Below, in pieces: positions 8,098-17,359 of a DNA stretch of 64,000 nt (position 1 is the first letter of the stretch; the number at the start of each line of letters is the position of its first letter). The position numbers and the translations under genes were made by a program. Source of the DNA: Neobacillus sp. PS3-40 (GTDB taxonomy: Bacteria > Bacillota > Bacilli > Bacillales > Cytobacillaceae); NCBI RefSeq assembly GCF_030915485.1, contig NZ_CP133266.1, forward strand, positions 62,001 to 126,000, written 5' to 3'. A model generated the notes under the pieces. That model was not told the origin of the DNA. It was given only the letters and a program-made list of their open reading frames with translations, and did not search any database.

Positions 8098-9858
8098 ATG
8101 AAGTTTCAATCTTTATTTAGTTTTAAATCATCCATTAAAGCAAAACTTATTACTATTTCGATCCTGATTTTAACTATTCCAATGATTATCTTAAGCTTTT
8201 CAAACTATCAAAAAAGTGCTACTAGTTTAGATGAACTAGGGAGAACAAATTTAAAAAATAGTGTAAAAATGACACTTCAAACAATAGAGGCTCTAAATAA
8301 AGACGTCGAAAATGGTGATATCTCTTTAAAAGATGCGCAAGAACAATTAAAAATATCTATCTTGGGCGAAAAGAATGCAGATGGTAAAAGGCCAATAAAT
8401 AGAAATATTGATTTAGGAAAGAACGGATACATGTTTGTTTTAGATAACAAAGGGAATGAAATTGCCCATCCAAATATAGAAGGTAAAAATATCTGGGATC
8501 AGGAAGATCCTAATGGTGTAAAATATGGTCAGGAAATCGTTAAAACAGGAAATAATGGAGGAGGCTTTGTATATTATGTTTTTCCACTGCCAAATGATAA
8601 GAATCAAATCGAACAAAAAGTAACGTATTCAGAAACGGATCCACATTGGGGTTGGACTATCGGTGCCGGGACTTACATAAAAGATTTTAATAAACCAGCT
8701 AGTGATATTGTTATATTAAATTTAATTGTAATAAGTATTACTTTGCTCATCGGTATTTTAATTATTTGGATATTTTCAAACAGTATTTCTCATCCTATTA
8801 AACGAATAACTGAACGAATGAATGATCTTTCGATTGGAGATTTGTCTCAAGAACCTATTAAAATAAAATCTAAGGATGAAACAGGTAAACTGGCAAATTC
8901 CATGAACGATATGCAACATAAATTGAAGGAAATTATGAGAAGTATTTCCAATGCTTCGGAAGAAATGACGAGCAGTAGTGAAGAATTAACTCAATCGGCA
9001 AATGAAGTAAAGGCTGGATCTGAGCAAGTAGCAATAACTATGCAAGAAATGGCAGCCGGTTCTGAAACACAGGCTAATACTTCAAGTGAATTGTCCACTG
9101 CTATGGGAGAATTTTCAATAAAAGTACAAGAAGCAAATGAAAATGGGGAACAAATCCAAAAAGCATCGAATGAAATTTTAGAAATGACAAATAAAGGTAG
9201 TCAATTAATGGAATCCTCTACCAACCAAATGAGTAAAATTGATCAAATTGTACAGGATTCTGTCCATAAGGTTCAAAATTTAAATAGCCAGTCCCAAGCA
9301 ATATCCAAATTGATCATTGTTATTAAAGATGTTGCCAATCAAACAAACTTGTTAGCGCTAAATGCAGCTATTGAAGCAGCAAGAGCGGGCGAACATGGCA
9401 AAGGATTTGCTGTTGTTGCCGATGAAGTAAGAAAACTGGCAGAACAAACAGCTAATTCAGTAAATGATATTACCGGGATTGTAACGAGTATGCAGACAGA
9501 AGTTGGCCTAGTCACAGAATCATTACTAGATGGATACAAGGAAGTCGAACAAGGTACGAAACAACTTGAAACAACAGACAAAACATTTGTAGAAATAAAT
9601 AAATCTATAACAGAAATGGTCACGAACATCAAAGCTGTGTCAGCCAACTTATCAGATATTGCAGCTAGAAGTCAACAAATGAATGGTTCCATACAAGAAA
9701 TTGCAGCAACAGCTGAGGAATCTGCAGCTGGAATTGAACAAACTTCTGCATCAACTCAACAAACCAGCAGTTCTATGGAAGAAGTCGCAAGAAGTTCAAA
9801 TGGAGTTGCAAAGTTAGCTGAAGACTTAAATGAAGTAGTTAGCCAATTTAAACTGTAA
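8098..9858 (+). CDS. Methyl-accepting chemotaxis protein with single Cache sensor
   Basis: ATG 8098 is preferred over GTG 8089, which overlaps the ribosome binding site AGAAGG. The order is TM1 (about residues 15-35), an extracytoplasmic sCache_2-like sensor of about 165 residues with [19 protein letters not shown]2 (about 205-230), HAMP, and a long coiled-coil signalling domain with the hairpin tip [20 protein letters not shown]. It would couple small-molecule sensing to CheA. Co-transcription with the EAL gene links taxis and c-di-GMP. A strong terminator follows at 9876-9931. Confidence 0.92.
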   Translation: MKFQSLFSFKSSIKAKLITISILILTIPMIILSFSNYQKSATSLDELGRTNLKNSVKMTLQTIEALNKDVENGDISLKDAQEQLKISILGEKNADGKRPINRNIDLGKNGYMFVLDNKGNEIAHPNIEGKNIWDQEDPNGVKYGQEIVKTGNNGGGFVYYVFPLPNDKNQIEQKVTYSETDPHWGWTIGAGTYIKDFNKPASDIVILNLIVISITLLIGILIIWIFSNSISHPIKRITERMNDLSIGDLSQEPIKIKSKDETGKLANSMNDMQHKLKEIMRSISNASEEMTSSSEELTQSANEVKAGSEQVAITMQEMAAGSETQANTSSELSTAMGEFSIKVQEANENGEQIQKASNEILEMTNKGSQLMESSTNQMSKIDQIVQDSVHKVQNLNSQSQAISKLIIVIKDVANQTNLLALNAAIEAARAGEHGKGFAVVADEVRKLAEQTANSVNDITGIVTSMQTEVGLVTESLLDGYKEVEQGTKQLETTDKTFVEINKSITEMVTNIKAVSANLSDIAARSQQMNGSIQEIAATAEESAAGIEQTSASTQQTSSSMEEVARSSNGVAKLAEDLNEVVSQFKL

Positions 9859-9875
9859 TTTATAAAAAGAAGAAT

Positions 9876-9931
9876 GGTGCCTTTCCCTGGTGTGTTGATA
9901 CGTAAACACACTGGGGGTAGGCACCTTTTTT
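9876..9931 (+). terminator. Strong terminator closing the c-di-GMP/MCP operon
   Basis: Long stem GGTGCCT..CCC.GGTGTGT pairs with ACACAC.GGGG..AGGCACC and is followed by T6. A related GGTGCCT/AGGCACC hairpin occurs at 20181-20238. Confidence 0.9.
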
Positions 9932-10167
9932 GCATGGACGTCCACCTGTATTTCTTTTATTTAATTACCATTCTGGTCAGTAGAAGTTGCAACAGCATTT
10001 GAGAAAAATCAAAATGCATAGCTTACAAAAAAGAAAGCAAACTAAAACCATGGGTGCTGAACAACGAAAAAATATGAAAAATTTAAATCCGATATTTTTA
10101 TTCAGTGTATTACTAATAGGTAGCACCCTTGAAGGAATAACTAAACAACGACAAGGGTGGTGAAAAA

Positions 10168-10296
10168 ATGGGTAAAAATAAAGATAACGAAATTAATAAT
10201 TATAAAAAAGCTCTATCAAAGGCAGATACAGAATTTGCGAGAGAAAGTGGACTTAAAAAAATAGCAATAAGAGCCCAAAAAAATGAAAATAAGTAA
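10168..10296 (+). CDS. Small conserved-looking lysine-rich protein (42 aa), function unknown
   Basis: ATG 10168 is preceded by GGGTGGTG and the frame ends at TAA 10294-10296. The peptide is hydrophilic (11 Lys) with YKKALSKADTEFARESGLKK in the middle. Size and composition resemble small Bacillus sporulation or DNA-associated peptides, but it does not match the small acid-soluble protein sequences I know. It is closed by a terminator at 10363-10397. Confidence 0.5.
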   Translation: MGKNKDNEINNYKKALSKADTEFARESGLKKIAIRAQKNENK

Positions 10297-10362
10297 AACA
10301 ATAAGGGATAGTGAACTTTCCCTCTGTCCCTAAAAATTAACATAATGTTTTTAAGGGACATT

Positions 10363-10397
10363 GAAAAAGATCGTCTTATGACGGTCTTTTTCTTTTG
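10363..10397. terminator. Bidirectional intrinsic terminator
   Basis: GAAAAAGATCGTC pairs with GACGGTCTTTTTC (one G-U) around TTAT, with flanking A and T tracts on the two sides. Confidence 0.8.
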
Positions 10398-10590
10398 GTA
10401 AGCATATATATTTTTTTATGAAATTGAAAATTTCCCTTCGTTAAATCAAAAGTATAATCCACAATCTTCCTTCATTACAGCTTCCATTCTCAAAGTGTCC
10501 AGACCTGTTCTTGTTCAACAAAAGATTAGTTAAACAAGAACAACTAAGCTTTAATAAAACGGTAACAAAGTGAATAGTAAGTTTAAAAAA

Positions 10591-10626
10591 ACACACCCTA
10601 TAAAAGGAAAGGGGTGTGTTTTTTTG
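10591..10626 (+). promoter_or_regulatory. Terminator-like hairpin overlapping the ribosome binding site of the next gene
   Basis: ACACACCC pairs with GGGTGTGT and is followed by T6. The right arm overlaps the AAAGGAAAGGGG ribosome binding site and the TTG start at 10624 lies in the T run. It could be a simple terminator or a structure that masks the start. Confidence 0.55.
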
Positions 10627-11124
10627 CGTGAAATAAAAATACTAAGGTCTATGTCAATTATAGGGTTAGGTAGTTTGCCATTTTTATTCAAGAAACAACC
10701 CGTTAAAGATTGGGTTTTAGTTTTTTTTATTAAAGGGTTTTATTCAGGTTTTATAGACTCTTTTGTGGTTAGTAAAAAAAAGGTCACATATCCTGTAAGA
10801 GCATTTCCAAAAGTTTTTGATATCCATATTATCTTTGACCTTTTACTATTTCCAATAGCTTGTGTTCTTTATAATCAAATGACGTATCGTTCAAGTATAA
10901 AAAAAATAATTTCAAAGGTATTTATTTTTAGTATTCCTATTTCAATGGTGGAATATTGGGCTGAAAAAAACACAAGATTAATTAAATATCATAAAGGATG
11001 GAATATATTTTATTCATCTTTAACATTAACTATTTCATTTTTGCTTGTAAGGGCGACAATGGGGTTAATTAGAAAATACGATAAGACTACTATTGAAAGG
11101 TATAAGGCAAAAGGGGTTATTTAG
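10624..11124 (+). CDS. CBO0543-family small integral membrane protein
   Basis: The likely start is TTG 10624 behind AAAGGAAAGGGG; longer frames would begin upstream of a terminator-like hairpin. The 166-residue product has about four membrane helices and the segment PFLFKKQPVKDWVLVFFIKG followed by FIDSFVV, as in CBO0543-family proteins, which are common and uncharacterised in Bacillaceae. No partner gene is close. Whether the hairpin at 10591-10626 controls it is open. Confidence 0.6.
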   Translation: MREIKILRSMSIIGLGSLPFLFKKQPVKDWVLVFFIKGFYSGFIDSFVVSKKKVTYPVRAFPKVFDIHIIFDLLLFPIACVLYNQMTYRSSIKKIISKVFIFSIPISMVEYWAEKNTRLIKYHKGWNIFYSSLTLTISFLLVRATMGLIRKYDKTTIERYKAKGVI

Positions 11125-11312
11125 CTCACGATAGACAAAGGGACACAATCTAGTTATCTTGCCTTAGGAGATCTCACTTAAACTTTTCTTTACATTCGTT
11201 TATTTTGTGGGTAAACTATATTAAATCATATTAGAAGGGAATGATGGGTGGCCGATGAAGTACTAATCTTATTTCAAACATTTGAGAATACTTTTTTTTC
11301 AAATTTAAAAAT

Positions 11313-11427
11313 AGGATTAGTCTGCCCATTTTCCATATAACTTTTTATGCTATTCATTAAAATAGCTATTTTTTGTTATGAAAAATGCAACTAATCCTTC
11401 CAAATTTATTTGGGAGGATTTTTTTCT
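11313..11427 (+). promoter_or_regulatory. Leader-peptide attenuator upstream of the vmlR-like gene
   Basis: The terminator is AATCCTTCCAAAT/ATTTGGGAGGATT followed by T7 (11393-11427). AGGATTAG at 11313-11320 is perfectly complementary to CTAATCCT at 11391-11398, which contains the 5' arm of that terminator, so the two pairings exclude each other. A 15-codon reading frame (11347-11394) lies between them and ends on the terminator arm. This is the layout of ribosome-mediated attenuation used by antibiotic-resistance ABC-F genes. Confidence 0.75.
11347..11394 (+). CDS. Putative regulatory leader peptide (15 aa)
   Basis: ATG 11347 to TAA 11392-11394 encodes MLFIKIAIFCYEKCN. Its stop codon overlaps the first bases of the attenuator terminator, so a ribosome stalled by antibiotic in this frame could block terminator formation. 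No strong ribosome binding site is visible, which lowers confidence. The peptide itself is unlikely to have another function. Confidence 0.4.
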   Translation: MLFIKIAIFCYEKCN

Positions 11428-11452
11428 CCCTTGAAAAAGAAAGGGTGATACG

Positions 11453-13090
11453 ATGAAAGAAATCGTAAAATTAAATCATATAAGTTTAGAAATTAATGAC
11501 CGTATTCTATTTAAAGATAGTAATGCAACTATTGGCCGTGGAGAAGTGATTGGTCTAATTGGCCGCAATGGTAGTGGAAAGTCCACGCTCTTACAAATTT
11601 TACTCGGAACTGTAAAACTATCTGAGGGAAATGTTGAATGGGAAAATCACAAAACCGATATCTTTTTAGTGGATCAGGAGAAACAAACTTACGTAGTTGA
11701 TAATGTTACACAATTAGAAGCTACTCTAATGGCGAAATGGCATATTCCAGATGTTCCTTACGAATTATTAAGTGGCGGAGAAAAGCTTAAAATTCGGCTT
11801 GCAAAAGGTTTCGCGTTAGCACCGCACCTACTCTTATTAGATGAACCAACAAACCATCTAGATAAGGAAAGTTTACAGTTGTTAGTTAATCAAATAAAAA
11901 ATTATTCTGGTACAATCATTGTTGTTTCACACGATAGATATTTTTTGGATGCCGTTGTGACAAAAATTTGGTCGATTGAAAATACAAAATTAATTGAGCA
12001 AAAAGGAAACTATTCACATTGTCTGAAGGTTCGAGAACAAAGAAGATTAACTCAGGCAAGAGAGTACGAAAAACAACAAAAAAAAATCGAGCTCGTTGGA
12101 AATCAAATAAACGAACTGACATCGTGGTCGCAAAAAGCGCATGCACAATCGACGAAGCAAGAAAGCTTTAAAGAATATTACCGTGTAAAAGCCAAACGAA
12201 TGGATTCACAAGTCAAATCTAAACGTAAACGTCTCGAGAAGGAACTTGAGAAGACAAAGATTGAACGTATTGAGGAAGATGAACCTGTTCGATTTTCATT
12301 AGAAGCAAATGCAAAGGTCGGCAAAAGATTTTTAGAGGTGAAAAATTTAAAAAAGGAGTTTGAGGGACAATTATTATTTGAACAGACGAATTTCACTATT
12401 CAACACGGGGAAAAAGTAGCGCTTATTGGCCCAAATGGAAGTGGGAAAACGACGTTTTTAAATATCGTAATCGGTACGGAGCCAGCGTTTGGGGACATTT
12501 GGGTGTCGCCATCTGCAAATATTGGTTATTTAACGCAGCAAGTATTTGACTTACCTCTAGAACAAACGCCTGAACAATTATTTAAACATGAAACATTTAA
12601 AGAACGGGGCAAGGTTCAGAATTTAATGAAGCATTTAGGATTTACAACAAGCGTGTGGTCTGTGCCAATTGAACAGATGAGTATGGGAGAGCGCGTAAAG
12701 TGTAAGCTCATGCAATATATACTGGAAGATAAAGATGTTCTAATTTTGGATGAACCCACAAACCATTTAGATTTGCATTCGCGAGAGCAGTTGGAAAAAA
12801 CGTTAGTAGAATATACTGGTACATTGATCGTTGTTTCACACGATCAATATTTCTTAAGCAAAACGACTTCTGTTCAGTTAGTTTTTGAAAATCATCGTAT
12901 TCAAAAGAAAATAAGTCAATCAAATGAACATGTTGATTCACTAGCAGAGCAGCGTTTAAAGCTTGAAACAGAGCGCCAAGAAGTATTAGGGAAATTGAGC
13001 TTTTTATCATCAAAAAACCCTGAATATATAGAGCTCGACCAACGATTCAATGAACTTACACAAAAGATTAAGGGATTGGAAAATCTGTAA
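11453..13090 (+). CDS. vmlR: Antibiotic-resistance ABC-F ribosome protection protein (VmlR type)
   Basis: The 545-residue cytosolic protein has two ABC ATPase domains and no membrane segment. Walker A motifs are GRNGSGKST (about 38) and GPNGSGKT (about 328), signatures LSGGE and MSMGE, and Walker B LLLDEPTNHLD and LILDEPTNHLD. The inter-domain linker is the long basic helix pair that reaches the ribosomal peptidyl-transferase centre. Length and segments such as GKRFLEVKN and SPSANIGYLTQ match B. subtilis VmlR closely. Such proteins displace lincosamides, streptogramin A and pleuromutilins. Expression is probably antibiotic-inducible through the attenuator at 11313-11427. Confidence 0.85.
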   Translation: MKEIVKLNHISLEINDRILFKDSNATIGRGEVIGLIGRNGSGKSTLLQILLGTVKLSEGNVEWENHKTDIFLVDQEKQTYVVDNVTQLEATLMAKWHIPDVPYELLSGGEKLKIRLAKGFALAPHLLLLDEPTNHLDKESLQLLVNQIKNYSGTIIVVSHDRYFLDAVVTKIWSIENTKLIEQKGNYSHCLKVREQRRLTQAREYEKQQKKIELVGNQINELTSWSQKAHAQSTKQESFKEYYRVKAKRMDSQVKSKRKRLEKELEKTKIERIEEDEPVRFSLEANAKVGKRFLEVKNLKKEFEGQLLFEQTNFTIQHGEKVALIGPNGSGKTTFLNIVIGTEPAFGDIWVSPSANIGYLTQQVFDLPLEQTPEQLFKHETFKERGKVQNLMKHLGFTTSVWSVPIEQMSMGERVKCKLMQYILEDKDVLILDEPTNHLDLHSREQLEKTLVEYTGTLIVVSHDQYFLSKTTSVQLVFENHRIQKKISQSNEHVDSLAEQRLKLETERQEVLGKLSFLSSKNPEYIELDQRFNELTQKIKGLENL

Positions 13091-13181
13091 GTAAGGATGG
13101 AACCCAGGATAAGGGACTAAAATGAAATGATTTTGATAAACGTTTTTATGTTGAACGAATTATTTTAAGGTGCTTAACAGG

Positions 13182-13214
13182 GAGATACTACGTTTTAGGT
13201 AGTATCTCTTTTTT
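13182..13214 (+). terminator. Terminator after the vmlR-like gene
   Basis: GAGATACTAC pairs perfectly with GTAGTATCTC around a 7-base loop and is followed by T7. The rest of 13091-13406 holds no gene. Confidence 0.88.
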
Positions 13215-13371
13215 TAGTTTCTTCCTCAAATACAATGAAAGTATTAAATGAATCAGCTTTTTCTAATGCAAACAAAAACGGAAAATAAATAGCATTTATT
13301 GCTTTTTCTGCTTATTTTTATGAGAATTGTGCTGATTTTCTACTTGAAAAACGAATGTATTTTATACATCA

Positions 13372-13400
13372 TTGACACTTACCTATTAGTAAGTTAATAT
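13372..13400 (+). promoter_or_regulatory. SigA promoter with embedded TetR operator
   Basis: TTGACA (13372-13377) and TAATAT (13395-13400) are 17 bases apart. The spacer carries CTTAC-CTATTA-GTAAG (13378-13393), an inverted repeat found again at 13993-14008. The predicted transcript start coincides with the tetR ATG at 13407, so the mRNA would be leaderless. Confidence 0.8.
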
Positions 13401-13406
13401 CAGTAC

Positions 13407-13970
13407 ATGGTAAATCGAAAAACACAAATCATTGATTTAGCGTTAAAATTGATTCAACAAAAAGGGTACGTTGCCTTTAGCTATGATGACATCTCTAAAG
13501 AGCTGAGCGTAACCAAGGCAAGCATCCATTATCATTTTGAGAAAAAGGAGGATTTAGGGGTTGCTGTTGCTGAGCGTATTTTTCAAAGTCTTCAGAACTT
13601 CTTGTTGTCAACAAAAGATTCCTCATTAACGGTCGAAGAAAAGTTTCTGCAGTTCATTCAGCAACGAGCTGAACGAATCTCGTGTACTGAAATTTGTCCT
13701 ATTTCTTCGTTGCAGACAGATTTTGAATCTTTGCCAGAAATTGTTCGACAAAAAATTGAGGAAGTCAGTCGATTGGAACTTTCGATTATAAATGAAATTG
13801 TTACAGAGGCGCAAACTGAAGGAATCGTGAGTAGTTCGGAAAACACCCAATCGCTCGCCATAATGATTTTGGCAAGTATTAAGGGAGCATTATTATACCG
13901 GCGTGTTCTAGGCGACGATGTACTCAATGATGTGTTGGGACAAATAAACCGTTTCTTAAGAAAAACATAA
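13407..13970 (+). CDS. TetR/AcrR-family transcriptional repressor
   Basis: The 187-residue protein has the N-terminal TetR helix-turn-helix (residues about 8-55: LALKLIQQKGYVAFSYDDIS, then VTKASIHYHFEKKEDLG). Its ligand-binding domain contains ERISCTEICPISSL, similar to the YxaF/LmrA-type group. It probably represses itself and the downstream MFS gene through two matching operators (13378-13393 and 13993-14008). ATG 13407 sits 7 bases after the -10 box and no Shine-Dalgarno sequence is visible, so leaderless translation is likely. The inducer is unknown. Confidence 0.85.
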   Translation: MVNRKTQIIDLALKLIQQKGYVAFSYDDISKELSVTKASIHYHFEKKEDLGVAVAERIFQSLQNFLLSTKDSSLTVEEKFLQFIQQRAERISCTEICPISSLQTDFESLPEIVRQKIEEVSRLELSIINEIVTEAQTEGIVSSSENTQSLAIMILASIKGALLYRRVLGDDVLNDVLGQINRFLRKT

Positions 13971-13992
13971 GATCGGTTTTTTTTATAAAAAA

Positions 13993-14008
13993 CTTATCTA
14001 CTAGTAAG
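13993..14008. promoter_or_regulatory. Second TetR operator, upstream of the MFS gene
   Basis: CTTAT-CTACTA-GTAAG matches the operator in the tetR promoter at 13 of 16 positions or better. A TAAAAT at 14009-14014 could be a -10 box but no clear -35 box is seen. Confidence 0.65.
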
Positions 14009-14188
14009 TAAAATTAATAAGAAATAAAAAATAAACCGTATTAGTGCGAGTTCAATGGCTAATGAAAAATCAGATTTCTTCACTTTAAACGACCGAGTGT
14101 GATTATACTCTTGGTCATACATCTGATCATATGATTGAATTTATTTTTCAAGGAACTCTAAAATTAAAATTAAGGTAGGTATTTAATA

Positions 14189-15370
14189 ATGAAAAGAATG
14201 CTTTGGGTTGTTCTGATGATGTCGACTGGGGCCACGTTTATTACATCGTTATTCCCTTTATACAGTGTGCACTACCATCTGAATAGTCTGCATATTACCA
14301 TCTTGTTTGCAATTTATGCTGTTTTCCTACTGCCGACCTTGCTTATTGTGGGAGCCAGAGGTAACGCTTGGGGGTTAAAAAGGGTGCTTCGCAGTAGTGT
14401 ATGGATTTCCATCGCATCAACTATTCTTTTTCTGGAGAGTTATGATGTTTGGATGCTCTATGTAGCACGGATATTGGAGGGCATCGCATATGGTGCCTTT
14501 ACAGGTACCGCTGCTGCATTTTTAATTAAACAAACTTCTCCTAATAAAGTGGGCGCAGCAGTCAAGTTATCAGGAGTAACAGTACTTATCGGCTTTGGTC
14601 TAGGGCCAGCAATTGCAGGTTTAGTAGTGCAATATCTACATCTACAGCCGCTTCGTTTACCATTTTGGATTCTATTTGTTATGTTAATTAGCTCTTTAAT
14701 AATTTTGGAATCTCTTCCAAAACATGAGGATTCATTTGTACTGAACCAGGTTAAGACAAAGATTTCAATCGGTGTGTCTAGCAATATTCGTTCCCATTTT
14801 TGGTCTTTTATCGGGCTTCCAATCTTTACTGTGTTCACGCTACAAGGAATCGCGCTTTCCCTAATACCTTCATTTGCTAAAAATGTCATTCATACATCCA
14901 ATCTCTCTGTTTCTGGATTGTTAATTTTGTTACTTTTGGGTGGGGCTTCCTTGTCTCAGTTCATTCAACGACCGAGTAATCCTGTTATACGGATCCGATT
15001 TGGAATTCTACTACTAGCTCTTGGATCATGGGGCATTGTTTATTCTGGTCAGACATCGAGTTTATTTATGCTTTGGGCAGCCATCTTCATTCAAGCTATT
15101 GGTGGTGGGTGGACGTTTCAAGTTACTTTAAGGCTAGCTAGTTTGTTACCGAAACCGGAAGAGCGCTCACGAGTTATTTCTACTTTTTATTTCTGCGCCT
15201 ACTCTGGATTTATTGTTCCGGTTGTTGGGGTCGGAGTACTGACTCAATTTTTTAATTTGAATTTTTCGCTAATTTTACTAAATTCGTTTGCAGTACTTAT
15301 CGTTATCTATGTGTTGATTTATTCAGTCAAATTTAATCGTTCATATTCCAAAACTTCATCATCCTACTAA
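14189..15370 (+). CDS. MFS transporter, probable TetR-controlled efflux pump
   Basis: The 393-residue protein has about 12 transmembrane helices. The segment ARILEGIAYGAFTGTAAAFL resembles motif C-like helix 4-5 of drug-efflux MFS proteins, and LKRVLRSSVW occupies the cytoplasmic loop of motif A. It lies downstream of tetR with a copy of the tetR operator between them, the usual repressor-pump arrangement. The substrate is unknown but probably an amphipathic toxicant. The 180-base leader from 14009 has a possible GACC/GGTC hairpin but no clear riboswitch. Confidence 0.8.
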   Translation: MKRMLWVVLMMSTGATFITSLFPLYSVHYHLNSLHITILFAIYAVFLLPTLLIVGARGNAWGLKRVLRSSVWISIASTILFLESYDVWMLYVARILEGIAYGAFTGTAAAFLIKQTSPNKVGAAVKLSGVTVLIGFGLGPAIAGLVVQYLHLQPLRLPFWILFVMLISSLIILESLPKHEDSFVLNQVKTKISIGVSSNIRSHFWSFIGLPIFTVFTLQGIALSLIPSFAKNVIHTSNLSVSGLLILLLLGGASLSQFIQRPSNPVIRIRFGILLLALGSWGIVYSGQTSSLFMLWAAIFIQAIGGGWTFQVTLRLASLLPKPEERSRVISTFYFCAYSGFIVPVVGVGVLTQFFNLNFSLILLNSFAVLIVIYVLIYSVKFNRSYSKTSSSY

Positions 15371-15467
15371 CAATGTGGAAGGGAATGATGCGTTTTGAAA
15401 ATATTAGAACAACATAAAGCTCTTTTGAAATAGATATGTAAAGAAGAATGATAAAGGAGTGTTATTT

Positions 15468-16703
15468 TTGATAAGGAGAGTTGTAGTAACTGGCTATGGA
15501 GTCGTTTCACCATTAGGAAACAATGTTCAGGAGTTTTGGTGTAATATTCTAGAAGGTAAATCAGGTATAAAAAAAATTCAATCTGATGTCTTTAACAATA
15601 TCAATACTCAAATTGCAGGTTATATCACCGATTTTGATCCAGAGCAATATCTCGATAAAAAAGAATTGGGGAAATATGATCTATTCGTGCAATATGCTGT
15701 TGCTGCTGCTCATCAGGCTTTAGTACAGGCAAATCTAGATTTACAAAAAGTTAATATGGAGCGATTAGGGGTTTATATCGGTTCAGGTATTGGAGGAATT
15801 AATACTACAACAGATAATCATAAATCGTTAATTGAAAGAGGACCAAGAAAAGTTTCTCCATTTATGGTTCCAATGATGATTAGTAACATGGCATCGGGAA
15901 TTATTTCTATAAAAACGGGTTTTAAAGGTCCCAGTTTTTCGCCTGTTTCTGCATGTGCAACAGGTAATCAAGCAATTGGAGAAGCTTTTTTAAATATTAG
16001 ACATGGTTACTCTGATGCTATTTTAGCTGGAGGGGCTGAAGCTTCTATTCATCCGTTAGCATTTGCAGGATTTGCAAGAATGAAAGCAATGTCCACTTCT
16101 AATGATTTTCCAGAAAAAGCAAGTCGTCCATTTGATAGAGAGCGTGATGGCTTTGTTATGTCCGAAGGAGCAGGAGTTTTATTTCTTGAAGAGTATGAAC
16201 ATGCAAAAGAAAGAGGAGCAACCATTTTAGGCGAAATAGTAGGTTATGGTGCTACCACGGATGCATATCATATTACTTCTCCTGACTATAACGGAGCAGC
16301 AAATGCTATGAAGTTAGCTTTAAAAATGGGGAATATCAACCGTACTGATGTAAATTATATAAATGCCCATGGTACTAGTACCCCAGAGGGAGATAAATTA
16401 GAAACTAAAGCTATTAAAACAGTTTTTGGTGCGCATGCTTATAATTTAAAGGTGAGCTCTACAAAATCAATGACTGGCCATCTTTTCGGTGCCGCTGGTG
16501 GAATTGAGGCTGTTATTACCCTCAAAAGTATCATGGATGATATTGCCCCTCCCACTATTAATTACGAAATACCAGATGAAGATTGTGATTTAGATTATGT
16601 TCCTAACAAAGCTGTTAGGACAAATATCAACTATGCTATTTCTAATGGTTTTGGTTTTGGTGGGCATAATGCGGTGTTGGCATTTAAGAAGTTTTCTGTA
16701 TAG
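15468..16703 (+). CDS. fabF: Beta-ketoacyl-ACP synthase II (FabF paralogue)
   Basis: Start TTG 15468 is 8 bases after AAAGGAG and gives the family N-terminus MIRRVVVTGYGVVSPLG; GTG 15459 overlaps the ribosome binding site. The 411-residue thiolase-fold enzyme condenses malonyl-ACP with acyl-ACP. The Cys-His-His triad is in place: Cys163 in SACATG, His301 in NAHGTSTP and His338 in MTGHLFGAAG. The gene stands alone, not beside fabH, and no FapR site is evident. It may therefore be an accessory copy rather than the housekeeping enzyme. That point is inference. Confidence 0.88.
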   Translation: MIRRVVVTGYGVVSPLGNNVQEFWCNILEGKSGIKKIQSDVFNNINTQIAGYITDFDPEQYLDKKELGKYDLFVQYAVAAAHQALVQANLDLQKVNMERLGVYIGSGIGGINTTTDNHKSLIERGPRKVSPFMVPMMISNMASGIISIKTGFKGPSFSPVSACATGNQAIGEAFLNIRHGYSDAILAGGAEASIHPLAFAGFARMKAMSTSNDFPEKASRPFDRERDGFVMSEGAGVLFLEEYEHAKERGATILGEIVGYGATTDAYHITSPDYNGAANAMKLALKMGNINRTDVNYINAHGTSTPEGDKLETKAIKTVFGAHAYNLKVSSTKSMTGHLFGAAGGIEAVITLKSIMDDIAPPTINYEIPDEDCDLDYVPNKAVRTNINYAISNGFGFGGHNAVLAFKKFSV

Positions 16704-16955
16704 ATAATATCTAAGAAATGGCTAATCGAAGGTTTTATATTTTTCAACGTTGGCATTCCTTATTTTTTAATGGTCAAAGAGAAATAAGTAACCTTAGCTT
16801 TTGACGAACGAAAATTGAATTATTTTGGACATTTTATAAGGGTAGTCCAAATCGAATGCGCTGACTGTTGAATATAAAAGTAGGAAAAAATAAAAAGCTG
16901 AATATAATATTAACACCTGACACGTCAGGGTACTGAAAAAGCCCCCAATATTAAA

Positions 16956-16997
16956 AGGTAGAACACTCAGTTATTTGAGTGCTTCTGCCTTTTTTTA
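16956..16997 (+). terminator. Terminator downstream of fabF
   Basis: AGGTAGAA-CACTCA pairs with TGAGTG-TTCTGCCT (one G-U, one mismatch) and is followed by T7. Confidence 0.75.
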
Positions 16998-16999
16998 TT

Positions 17000-17359
17000 A
17001 ACCTCGGTCTATTGGTATGTGATTAACGGGGCCAATTAGACTCTATTCAGGAAAGCATCTGAGTTTTTTTCAAGGATAACAGAGTTGTTAGGCTCTATTT
17101 GGGACAACATATGGGCTTTTTTTCGATGCTTGTTAACAGCAAAAAAGCTTTAGAGGTAACCAAAAGAGCACTTAGATGTCCACGAACAGCAAAAAAGGAC
17201 GTTAGCGGTAATCAGAGGAAAAGGTGTATTTTAAATAACAAGGTTTAAATTTTTTCGTTATCACATGTAAAGTATAATTAACATAATGTATAGTAAATAA
17301 TACACTATGTATATAAAATTTTACTTTCCATAAAAATCCGAAAACAAAGGGAGGAAAAC
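17000..17359. other. Non-coding stretch with degenerate T-rich repeats
   Basis: Loosely repeated blocks (TCTGAGTTTTTTTCAAGGATAA-like and GGGACAACATATGGGCTTTTTTTC-like) occupy 17040-17215. An AT-rich segment at 17260-17320 with several TATAAT-like boxes probably holds the promoter of the next operon. No gene is seen. Confidence 0.5.
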
